Assembly (NCBI GenBank): GCA_036346355.1
Contig: CM070579.1
Location: 3,348,001 to 3,412,000 of the forward strand
Reading direction: 5' to 3'
Source: Rhipidocladum racemiflorum
Lineage: Eukaryota > Streptophyta > Magnoliopsida > Poales > Poaceae
DNA: 64,000 bases
This document shows, one piece after another, positions 21,586-32,314 of the stretch; the stretch's first letter is position 1; each line of letters opens with the position of its first letter. Under the pieces are notes generated by a model. That model saw nothing but the letters and a program-made list of their open reading frames with translations. It had not been told where the DNA came from and made no database searches. The translations under genes and the position numbers were made by a program.

Positions 21586-22421
21586 TCTCTCTCCTCTTTT
21601 TGCAAAAAAACCCTCCCAGTTTTTGAAATTACGGATAGATCCTTTTGCAATTTTTTGTGAGAGGGAGATTTTTTCCTCGGTTCGCGTTTAGGTCCCTCCT
21701 TCGCCGTTTTACGTAAAGAACCTCCTGTTAAATACGAATCGTAAACAAGCCCTTTTATAGTTTTTCAAAATAGCGAACAGGTCCAAAATCATAACAAATA
21801 GGTCCGTGCACTTTTCGTTCAGGTCCTTTCTCCGTTTTGCCCCAAAAAAAATGTTTTTGTGGTCCGTTTTTCCCTCCGGAGCATTGAAAAAATGTTTTCG
21901 TTTCTCCGTTTTGCCCGAAAAAAATGTTTTTGTGGTCCGTTTTCCCTCCGGAGCATGGAAAAAATGTTTTGTTTCTCCGTTTTACCCGAAAAAAATGTTT
22001 TTGTGGTCCGTTTTCCCTCCGGAGCATGGAAAAAATCCGTTTTGCCTAAAAAAACCGAAAAATATTTTGGTGGTCCGTTTTTCCTCCGGAGCATGCAAAA
22101 AATGTTTTCGTTTCTCCGTTTTGCCCGGAAAAAATGCTTTTGTGGTCCGTTTTTCCTCCGGAACATGGAAAAAATGTTTTCGTTTCTCCGTTTTTCCTAA
22201 AAAAACCGAAAAATATTTTGGTGGTCCGTTTTTCCTCCGGAGCATGGAAAAAATGTTTTGCTTCTCCGTTTTACCCGAAAAAAATGTTTTTGTGGTCCGT
22301 TTTTCCTTCAGAGCATGGAAAACATGTATTAAAGTATTCTCGTGGTCCGTTTTTTTTATAAAAACATTTTTTCAATTTTTTCGTTCACGTGCGCGGCGTG
22401 CCGCCGCGCTCAATTTTCTAG
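21586..22421 (+). mobile_element. Helitron-like element carrying a ~71-bp repeat array
   Basis: The 3' end is convincing: a near-perfect hairpin GCGCGGCGTGCCGCCGCGC at 22391-22409, then 8 bases, then CTAG (22418-22421) followed by T. The 5' end is uncertain. Similarity to the relative at 62159-63330 begins about 21590 (TTTTTGCAAAAA, then TTTGAAATTACGGA). Between them lie phrases such as GAACAGGTCCAAAATCATAA and the 71-bp array. No Rep/helicase protein is present, so it would need helper proteins. Confidence 0.65.
21835..22370. repeat. Tandem array, about 8 units of ~71 bp
   Basis: The anchor GGTCCGTTTT recurs at 21861, 21934, 22005, 22072, 22144, 22223, 22294 and 22344. Units read roughly GTGGTCCGTTTTTCCTCCGG, AGCATGGAAAAAATGTTTTC, GTTTCTCCGTTTTGCCCGAA. 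Spacing varies from 50 to 79 bp, so the units drift in frame. Several overlapping frames are open on both strands (for example 303 codons from 21806), a by-product of a stop-poor repeat. Confidence 0.93.
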
Positions 22422-23499
22422 TAAAACACGATGCAAGGATGAAATTTACTCTTCCTACAACTACCGCTCCATCTTGCCTCTCTCCTGGAGCGGCAATGGC
22501 GGCCCGTCAGATTCTTCTCCATCGCTCCTTACCGTCCTCCGAAATCCGCTTCCATCTCGCTTCCTTCCACGCCATTGCCGTGGCGTTGCGGTGCTTCGGC
22601 CGCTCCGCGTTAAAGAAAATCCACGTCGTTTGGGAAAGAATCGGGGAAATGCTCACCATTTCGATTGGGGCTAGGGTACTATTCATCAGGTTGGTTCTTG
22701 TTCCTCGTGGGGATTAACGTTCTTGATAATTTCGTAACTGTAGCACTGAAACTTGGTAGCGGGGTTTGGGCCTTTGAGCCCAAGTGATCCAAACGTCCCG
22801 TGGTTCGATCAGGTTAGATAATTGGGATTTGATAAATATCATCCGGATATTTTTGTTTGTTGAAATCATCTAAATCAATCTGAGAGTATTAGATCATTGT
22901 TAAGATTTAAGAATCGTTGTTCAAAATTTAGATGTTTTTTAAGACAAAAACATCCGGGAAATAACTGAACACTCCCCCCCCCCCCAAAAAAAAAAAAAAA
23001 ATGTCCACAGTTCAACTTCAATAGCTACCACCGAATCGCAGTCAGTCATCGTTCATTAACCACGTCTTACAAAGTTACAAGTACCATGAAATTATAAGTC
23101 ACGTGGAACAACATTACGTAACACAAGAACTCATAAATCGACCAGAGATGTACTATGAATACAGCCTTTGAATCAAGGCAGTCATCGTTCATGAACCACC
23201 TCTTCTTACGAACGAAAGTTGCAAAAAGTGCATCTTACGGACAAAACAAGTATTTTACGAAGAGAAATCCACATGAAACAACATACATAAACACAAGAAT
23301 CCACAGCTACGAAGGCATTTGACTACCACATGCTCTTTTCTTCTACCTTTAAAACACCACCTCCAGCATAACCAAGTAGGATCTTCAGGTAAGGCAATTA
23401 TTTACAGCTCGCGATCAGTGGCTGCAACCTTTTGTGGCGGCAGGAGGGGGGAAAAATCCACGTGAATAAAGCCCAATCGAAGGCTGAATTGAACTCCAG
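22422..23499. other. MPK6 3' flank
   Basis: Immediately after the Helitron end is a moderately GC-rich stretch with an open frame (about 22495-22714, from the ATGGCGGCC start) of unknown identity. A small foldback at 22834-22965 has arms ATCATCCGGATATTTTTGTT and its complement. The region closer to MPK6 should hold its 3' UTR and polyadenylation signal; none was pinned down. Confidence 0.4.
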
Positions 23500-23508
23500 C
23501 TACTGATA

Positions 23509-26500
23509 CTAAGGGTTGAACGCAAGGGCCTCTTGGTAGATTAGATCCTTCATTTGTTCTTCTGACAGTGCATGCTGCTCGAAGTAAAAGCTGAAGGGCA
23601 TCGAGCAGACTGGCTCATCACTTATGTCATGCAGTGATGCCAAGTATGGATGTTCAAGTGCACCTTCAACTGGCCAAAAGGAATAGGAGACATGAAAAGG
23701 GAACATTCGGTAACATGAAACTTGGGAGATAAAAGTCAGGCAGAATATTTTGCTACTAGGAACTATGTATATGTCAACATTACAAGCACCACCCGAATAT
23801 GACTCTTAACATTCCCACTTCAGACTAAGGCCTTTTGCACGCATTCACAATAAGGTATGGACACATTCATACCCACCTGGGCTGGGTTTAGGGTCTGTTT
23901 AGGTTCCCAAGTGATATATTTGCATATAGATGCTATTTTTTTTTTCTATATATTTAGGATCTAGGTGGTGCTCTCCCGTACTTAATTTTTTTTTTAAAAA
24001 AAAAGAGGAAGTGATATTAGCTATGACAGATTTAATGAAAGGCTAGAATGGGGTAAGCAGAAGAGTTTCCAGTTGACAATCATCAAATGGAGAGAGATTA
24101 CGGCTTTGAATATAGTTTCTAAGTTAAGTTATCCGTGGTACAAGAAAGCATATCTTCAACAAGCTTAGAAGGCCCTTTTTCACTTGTTGTTTTCACGATA
24201 GGATCATCACTCTTGATGGCAAAAATAGCATTTTACAATAAAATAGTATAAACATATAATTAATACAACAGATGGATGAGATGGCAACACCTAAATCTCT
24301 AAAATGATCATGCCAAAACTTACCTGTTATTCTGTGTCTAGGATCAAAAGTCAACATCTTTTCAACCAGGTCAATTGCTAAAGGAAGAACATGTGGAAAT
24401 TTTTCAGGGAAGGACTGCCTTGTATGACGGGGAAGTTGGCGGATATATCTTCTTGCATTTTCATTTACAAAGTCCAAATCAGACTCATTTGGGGTCCCAA
24501 TGAGCTGCAGACAAAAAAATGATGGAGAAATTAAACACGCAATAATGTGGACCAGAAAAGTACTTAAATCCTCTACTGAGCAATGCATTGGTATCAAGCA
24601 CTAGTTATGACTTGGGACCAGGCCAGGGTTTCGATTCTTTTTTATTAATTAAAAAAACCCCAGACCCCAGCTACTAGCCCTAAACCATCCAGTTTCTGGA
24701 GAGCAACATTTTGTTTTTCCTTTTTCCTATGTTTTTGCATTTCTTCAATCATAGGATAACTAACACAATACATATCCTTCAAAATAGCACAAACCTATCA
24801 TAATAGATGTTTTCAGTGTAATTTGGAACCCTGCTCGGCACATTGAAACCAGTTATAATGAGGATCAGAAATTAACAAAGGCCATTATTGTTGAACAGGC
24901 TAAACCGTAGTGCACATTGTTTAGTCATCAAAATATAAAACTTAAAATCATGTATGACTAAACATAACCACACTACTAGAATTATATTGTACAACCCAAA
25001 CAACAGTAACCTTTTCTCTGATTAATATAAGTGGTCCCAAAGAGCCAGCCATTACTGTATCACAGGTGGGTAGATAGACAAATGGGCAGATAGAAAGACC
25101 TTCACATGAATGAACAGATGGATAGGTCTGTGGATCAGTGAAAGGTATATCAATGTATTCACAACAAGTTATGCTTATATACTACATTGTAAGATATTGT
25201 CACAAAACTATAATTATGCTAAATATAGGACTGCGCAACATAATTTCATCAGGTCATTATAAAAGAAGTTCAATCTTCAAAGGGTATGGTCTAACCTCCA
25301 TTAGTAGACGTAGCTGATGGACATGGTCTCTTCCAGGAAACAAAGGTTTCCGATCCATCAGTTCCATAAATATACAACCCACAGACCACACATCAATTGC
25401 CGCAGTGTATTCAGAGTTCAACAAAAGCTCTGGTGCTCTGTACCATCTTGTGACAACATACTCAGTCATAAAATCAGTTTCTGAAGTCGTACGAGCAAGC
25501 CCAAAATCGCAAATTTTAAGATCACAGTTTGCATTCAAAAGAAGATTGCTAGGTTTCAAGTCTCGGTGAAGAACATTTGCTGAATGAATATACTTTAAGC
25601 CACGAAGAATCTGATAAAGGAAGTACTGCACAAAAATGTAAACAATTAAACAAAATAGTCATATCAAACACGTACAATTTCTCAGAACAAGATAGAAGTT
25701 TGCAAATTGAAAAGAGAAAGGAGAGCGCAAGATCTAGTAATCTGAATGGAAGACAAATAGGCGACCGTTCTACAAATCCACTCAAGATAGGGAAATGTAT
25801 CTGTTAATACTGATAACAATAGCTAGTATACAGCAATAGTTCTCGGGTGTGATCTAGAATCAACCCTTACCAGCTAGAAACCCACATAGGCATGGTCAGT
25901 GCAGGCATATTTCTACCAATAATCATAAATAGCAATCAGTTTCTTCATATCTTGTTCACCAAAGATCATCAAAAGAAATTTGCAAATATCAAAACATGTC
26001 TTACTATAAACAAGATACAATATTGCCATAACAGATAGACCACTCTGATATCAGAAACATACTTCTATGCAGGAAATCATCTCTTAGCAATGCTAATGCA
26101 TGGGTGATGGGTGGCTGACAAAGCATAGAAAAGAGATTGCCAGCAATAAATAATGTCATCTCCCAGGCATGTATTAGATGTGACAAACTTGTTGATCTGC
26201 CCCCTTTACTTGATCCAACGTTCAATGGTGCATTGAAAGAATCTAATTATACCATTTTTGCTGTATACAATAAGGTTTTCTTCAGGTAATATATAGTAGG
26301 TCCCTTGATGTTGATTTCCTCAGCTTTAAATATGCTGCTTTCCTATAGTATTCTTAAAGGTGCAATACAATAGGGAAACTACATCAATATATTACAATTC
26401 ACCTGTATAGTTGTGTTAATCGAATTTCCAATAGTATTTTTAAGAAGCAAAACATTCACAGACAGTCATCAACATATATCATCACCTCTTAGGTTAATGT

Positions 26501-29500
26501 TTAGTATACTAAAACAACAGGCAAACTTAGTTTGAACACATAGTCCTAGACTAGCAAGAGGATTCAGGCTGACCAGAAACAGAGGAAAAATAAAAGACTT
26601 TGGTTATTAGTTCCCAGAATACTAACATCTAACATGGCAGTGTATGATGCATCAAAAACTGAAACAAATAATTGAATGTATATGTATTTAAGGAATAGAA
26701 AAAAATCAGATACTAATGAAATAATGAGAGAAGAATTTATATAGCTAAACAGCAGTATTAATTAAAGCACTGAACCTATCAAATTAAGGGGGAAAGGAGA
26801 AGGTTCAGCTTTTCTATTGAAATAAGTACCTGGCAATGCTCCTCTGACAAAGCTTGATTTGAGCGAATAATTTGATGCAGATCGGTATCCATCAACTCAT
26901 ATGCAATATAGACATCATTGAATGAATTCCTCTGTGGAGGAGGTATAATATCCCTTATTGCAACTATCTGCATAAGAAATTGAGTTGCATCAAAAAAAAT
27001 ATTTTTTGTAGCTAGAATTCATACTTGAAAATTGTTTAACAACTATGGTTAACAGCAAGAGGGCAGCAAGCCTGCAACAATTTTTAGTTTTTTACATTTT
27101 GCACCAAAACAAAACATACACTGAAATATATGAGCATGTGCTCGTATCACAAAAAATTATACTCTAATTAATTTGTAAGTTTTATTCAATGGCTCAAGTC
27201 AACTTTTTCTCAGCCTGAACAAATTGAAATAGATCAACAACACATACACTTCACCAAACTTTTCTGTGCTACAGTTACAGCTAAACTAAGTTGTGTGGAT
27301 TGCGTGCTTTTTATTGTCAGGTGTGTATACCCTTTTTTAAACTTTTGTAGCCAATCTGAATACAAGGCAGTAGTATACGAGCTGCATACGTTCCTACACG
27401 CCACATGAGCAGGAAGTTGTGACCATTAATTGCTCTTTGGAGCATGGATATGTCGAATACAACTTAAGAGTTATGCTACTATGGATACGTAGAATACAAC
27501 TAACCAGGTACCTATAGCTGACAAGTAGTAGATATAAAGAGTGAATCAACCAATCACTTGCACCAACCAAACCATGTCCAATCCAAAGATCTGTTATTCC
27601 ACATTCATAAATGTCCTCCAATGTTATAGCTCACAACAAAGGTTTGTTTGTATCTTCTGAATGTTGAAAGCTCAAAGATTTTGCTTGTCATTTAAAAAAG
27701 AAAAAACCCTCCAATACAGCAGTAAGAATACAGGGTCTCCAAATTGGGAAAGTATTGCTTTATTTATGTCATTTAATGCTTTTGGGAGGTTGACATAAGA
27801 GAATACAAGAATAAGATTTACACTACTAGTAAGGAAAAGTTTATATAAAGCAAGTGAATGAACAAAGTATTTCCACTAACCAAACATTGCCTAATCTGAT
27901 GATCTGCTACTAACAGTCAAATTGTCCAATGGTATAGCTCCCATAAAAGTTCACCCATAAATCATTGGAGCATTAAACGCTGAAACACTTTGTTTTATGT
28001 GGGATACAAGCCAAAAACCAATTTCGCTTTGAGAAAAGTTCTACAACAGCCATGAATACACAATCTCCAAAAGAGGATACTTGATAAAAACAAATAATAA
28101 AATGGAACAGGAAAAGGTAACATTTTTTCTTATAATTGGTAATTCATGTTTTCACATTTTATTGGGAAAATATATAATAGTGATTACTTATCATCAGCCA
28201 AAATTTAACTCAGCTCACTTCAGAACATGCAGAACACACTGCAATGTTCAAGGGCAGGCTGTCAAGATACGATCCATTCTCTAAGCTAATTCTCCAGTAG
28301 TTGTCTTTCTAGCATCGATCATCCAAAATACACCCCCTCTGACAAACCGACGACGATTCTTCAAGCCTGTGCTAGTCAAATCCCATAATTCAAACGTGGA
28401 CTCCTTCTATTCCTCTCTATTGGAAATATTCAAGTCAAAGTCCCAACATCTAAACAGAAAGTCGATCCTAAGTCTTTCCAATAGTAACACAACTCCTAGC
28501 CCCCTACCAACTAGACATTCACTTCCGCTACATTCAGACTGGATTTGATTGACCTAGCAAAAAGGTAGCACCAGGTTGGTCCTTAGGTGACTTTTGACAT
28601 CAGCACCTACGAGCATCATGTGCTGCTGCTCCAGCCTGTTCACATCCCTCAAACTTCAAGAACACAACGGATAACATCCCAAAAAGTGGCTAGCTTCTGT
28701 AGGTCGTTCGTTTCAGCTTCTAGATTATGGGAGAAGTTGATTTGGATTATCGGGCCGAGTCGGCTGTAACTTCTAGGTTCCGGACGGGGCCGGCGAGAAT
28801 CAGTGAGAATCAGGTTTCAACCGGGTTCTGATTCTATGTAGAGGGCAGCTTCTGATTCTCAGAGAAGTTGTTCAAAATCCTCCTGTTTGACAAATAATCA
28901 GTTTTTTGAAGCAGAAGCTGAATAGAACGGGCCTAAGTAAAGGCATGGCCAGAAGTACTACTATTCCTCAAACCCTCACTTCCCAGCGGGAGAGGAAAGG
29001 AAAAGCGCTCCCCCAAATTAGCATGAGCTGCCACGGGCTCAATCATTTGGTAACTAATCCCCCACCTCTCCCCCTATTTAGTGCAACGAACGTAACTAAT
29101 CAGAAACAAAAACATTTCAGGAGAATCTCAAATCTGCGACGAAAAATGAAAAAGGGAGTTTGCATCTTCGAAAGAGAAGAGCTCAACGGATTGGAGCCCG
29201 CGCGACTGACATTCTCGTGGTCCATGTGGCGGAGCAGCTTGATCTCGCGGAGCGTCCGCTTGGCGTCGATCTTGTTGTCGAACGCGTTGGCGATCTTCTT
29301 GATCGCCACCTGCTCCCCCGTCTCCGAGTTGAGCGCCGAGCTGCCAAAAAAAAAAAAAAAACCCGCACAAATCAAACACACGAATCGGATGGGGGAGAGA
29401 GCGGCGAGCGGCGAGGAGAGGCAACGGACCAGACGATGCCGTAGGCGCCCTTGCCGATGGGGAGGATGGGGGGCTTGTATTTGGCGGTGACCTCGAACAC

Positions 29501-29674
29501 GTTGCCGAAAATGTTGTACTGGATGAACCTCCCGCCGTGGCTCAGCGTGGCCTGGATGTTCTCCATCATCCCCGGCGGCGCCGCGGCGCCCGGCGGATGC
29601 CCACCCGCCCCCGCCCCCGCCCCGGCGCCGGCGTCCGCCATCTCCGCGTCCGGCGGCTGCGCCCCGCCGTCCAT
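23509..29674 (-). CDS. MPK6: MAP kinase 6 (TEY class, group A)
   Basis: Six exons with GT/AG introns and consistent phases: 29430-29674, 29211-29340, 26830-26967, 25296-25625, 24324-24504 and 23509-23669. They give 394 aa. The N-terminus is Ala/Gly-rich, then MMENIQATLSHGGRFIQYNI, the glycine loop GKGAYGIV (residues 74-81), ATP-binding Lys96 (VAIKK), catalytic HRD Asp193, DFG 211-213, the activation loop TEY at 225-227, and the common docking segment LHDISDEP (about 354-361). Family knowledge: MPK6 is phosphorylated by MKK4/5 on T and Y and acts in immunity, brassinosteroid and grain-size signalling, in cytosol and nucleus. Oddities: the reading frame stops at TAG (23511-23509) right before TAT CAG TAG, so the usual final EYQ/DYQ is lost. 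One Ser is missing in LLLNS-EYTAAID. SFYFEQ replaces the usual SFDFEQ. Confidence 0.93.
28700..28935. mobile_element. MITE-like insertion in MPK6 intron 2
   Basis: The left end AGGTCGTTCGTTTCAGCTTC and the complement of the right end (AGGCCCGTTCTATTCAGCTTC) are imperfect inverted repeats. The interior repeats GAATCAG and TCTGATTC. No ORF. The target duplication is not clear. Confidence 0.55.
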
Positions 29675-30309
29675 CGCCGCGCGCGGATTCGGATTTGGAT
29701 CGCGAGGGGGAACGGAAGGGAAGGGAAAGTGCGCGTGGGAGTGGTGGAATTCGTTCCGAGATTTGGTCGCTTTCCGCCTTTTTTTCCCCTATCGCTCGTT
29801 TTCTTATTTTTTTTAAGGAATAATCGATGATTAGTTCTCATTTACCCGTTATCATTGATTATTTGCTTTATAATATTTTATTAATATACTACTCTAGGGT
29901 TATATATCAGTGACTCTAGGGTTATTTATTAAACACAATGTTTAAAGTTAATAATAATAAGAGGTAACTATGTATATTCATTAAATATAGCGTTTAAAAA
30001 TAATAATCAAAAGTAACTTAGTTACTTTCCATATATTTATAATCTATGGCGTGGAGAAGAAGGGAACGAAGGATACGCGTTTAAATTTTTGGTTTTCGGG
30101 TAGATTTGCCCACGCCTGGGGCCACCTAGCAATAACAGCAGCCTGCCTTGAACCGTAATGATTGATGATGTGCAGGGTTGACGACGGTACGAGAAAACTG
30201 AAGAGCAGTTATGTATCATAGGCTAGTAAAACTCTACTGCCCGTAGAAAATAGAACAAATGTCTTGGGTTGCTGGTTGGGTAGTGATGTGCACGGTTTCT
30301 TTGAATCGA
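29675..30309. other. MPK6 promoter side
   Basis: GC-rich, CT-rich 5' leader up to about 29790 (minus strand), then AT-rich sequence. No gene or clear repeat. Duplicated phrases (TCTAGGGTTAT, CTCTAGGGTTATTTATTAAA) at 29893-29930 may be a small duplication. Confidence 0.4.
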
Positions 30310-31040
30310 AAAAAAATAGTGCCACAAAAATCGAACCGAATTGGTTGACTCAGTTTGATCGGTATACGATATTCGATATGATATAGAAAAAATCTAATTT
30401 TTTGGATATGGCTTTTCAGTAAAAACCATGAGTAAACCGAATACCGAAAAAAAATATACATGTATAATTACATAAAGTAACGGTCAAATGTGTATACAAT
30501 ACGGTTTCACATGGAAATAATATCACTAGATTTATAAAAGTAATAATCAAATATATGTAATAATTTTTATTACGCATGATTAGATTGAGTAATGGTCAAA
30601 TATGTGTATTAGAAACTGCATCGATGTTCAAGACGATAAGTAAAAAAGAACAATTTATGTTAGTTTGATACATAGGCGAAACCAGGGGGTGCTGGGTATG
30701 CCTCGGCAACCCCAAATATTTGAGAAATGCAAAAATTTTACCTCTTTAATTGGCTAAATGATTTGATTGAATTGGATTCAATATTAGTGGTTTGGGATTT
30801 TAAAAACCTTAGAACTATTTGTATTGTACTTTTAGCAAATTTTAAATAAGTATGTTGGATTTATGATGGTACAAAATTATTGTACAAGAATATAGAGTTG
30901 TGCGTATGAAGTGTGCACCCCCCTCTAAATTTTTCTAGTTCCGTCACAAGTTTGATAAATATGGTATTTACTAATACCGAAATGAAATATTACGGTATTT
31001 ACCTATATCTAACCGAGGTTTTATTTGATATATTTGGTAT
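30310..31040. repeat. Dispersed repeat family X, copy 2 (inverted relative to copy 1)
   Basis: It matches 17586-18010 in reverse complement over its whole length, including AGTAAACCGAATACCGAAA and ATACATGTATAATTA, once the 278-bp insertion at 30671-30948 is removed. Confidence 0.75.
30671..30948. mobile_element. Mutator-like MITE nested in repeat X
   Basis: A 278-bp insertion flanked by identical 9-bp AGTTTGATA at 30662-30670 and 30949-30957. The ends (CATAGGCGAAACCAG, and the complement of TGTGACGGAACTAG) form a short imperfect inverted repeat. The uninterrupted copy of repeat X has a single site at the equivalent place. A 9-bp duplication is typical of Mutator-like elements. Confidence 0.8.
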
Positions 31041-32314
31041 CACATTTCAATTACCGTAGTTTTTTTTTAAAAAAAAAAAAACATATTTTCTAATTATACT
31101 GTATACACAGCCCTATGGTTGGGTGGGCTTAAGAAAAGGCAGTTTTTTATTTAGGGTATTCTAGAACACGGAATTTCAAAGCAAGGTAAGAAGAAGAAAA
31201 AACCCGGGTTCCTAATATGTTTGGTATTAAACGTGATCATGTTCATCGCTTTGGACAAGACGATCGAGGAAGGCGCCAAGGCGGCCATGGCAGCGAAGCG
31301 GCGAGGTTCAATCCAAACTTTCATGAGGTTCACAAAAACATGGCAATGGCGGCGTGGCCGGCCGCGGGTGCAGAAGATCGGTGCATCGCAGGATGAAAAG
31401 CTCATCCCATTCCTAATTGCGTGTTGGGTGAGTGGTATGGAAGAAGTTGAACTGAAATGATGCAACTCACATGGAACATCCTCAAGATCCAATTAATCTG
31501 AGTTGTATGTATGCAGAAGCCTTTTTCGGATTTGCTGTGCTACAAGTTGTAGGAGAAGGCATCACCAAGCTATTGATACATGTGATTGTTATATGTAGGA
31601 ATTAATGCACCAAGTAACCAGCACAGTGGGCTAAACTGTGATAAGAACGAAGAACATCGAACCTGGTAACCACTATTCGAGCTAAATTCTGGAAACAGTG
31701 ACTTGAGTTATTCCCAGCCAGGTCCTGGTAGACAGAAGTAGTGCCGGTGAGGCCGCAACCAGGAATCTCAGCCGAGGTCTGGATATCAAACCCCAGCAAA
31801 CTTTGTCAAGATCCAATGAGTTACCAAGGGTAATTCTTGAGCCATGCTGGTCCCAACAAAAATTTGTCGAAACATGCCCAATTCTTTTGTTGCAAAATTT
31901 CAGGAAACCAAGTGTTTCGCAGTGAACCGTAAGGATGCGAGAACAAGCCTGTTCAGGATTTATCACATTTCTCACATGAGAACAACATTTCCAACACAAG
32001 TAATAACACACCCTCGACAGGCAACGAATTTTTCAAACCAATAGATTAACCCACCAATCACACAAACTACCGAATTATGTCTGTTCTACAGTATTACAAC
32101 TAATGCAGGGAGAGATATTGCTGCGCACTTAATTACATCCTCAACCAGATAAATTAGAATTGTCAGTCATTGTGAAGGCAAAATCGGGCTAGCAAGCTCG
32201 TCAATGTGCCCCCCACCTACCTACCTAGATACATACACAGAGACACGGAGCTTTGAGCATCATCTAGCCCTTAATTTTCCTGTGTAAAATCTACATGTGA
32301 ATTAGCTGACCCAT
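31041..32314. other. Intergenic, MED13 3' flank
   Basis: A T9/A13 palindrome lies at 31060-31081. A 79-codon open frame (31221-31460, plus) has no recognised domain and I do not call it. 31500-32314 probably contains the MED13 3' UTR. Confidence 0.4.

Noticed and set aside
21835..22370. CRISPR-like regularly spaced repeats
   Set aside because: The window is plant nuclear DNA. The array is head-to-tail with no unique spacers and varying unit length, so it is a minisatellite.
21806..22717. 303-codon open frame through the 71-bp array (repeats like FSVLPEKNVFVVRF)
   Set aside because: The frame is open because the repeat lacks stops. Other frames and the reverse strand are also open, unit spacing is not a multiple of three, and the frame runs past the Helitron end. 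No domain.
27390..28020. Two weakly similar ~250-bp blocks in MPK6 intron 2 (around 27480-27640 and 27790-27960)
   Set aside because: The similarity (CACT..ACCAA.C, ATGTCCAAT, TATAGCTC) is too degraded to claim a duplication by eye.
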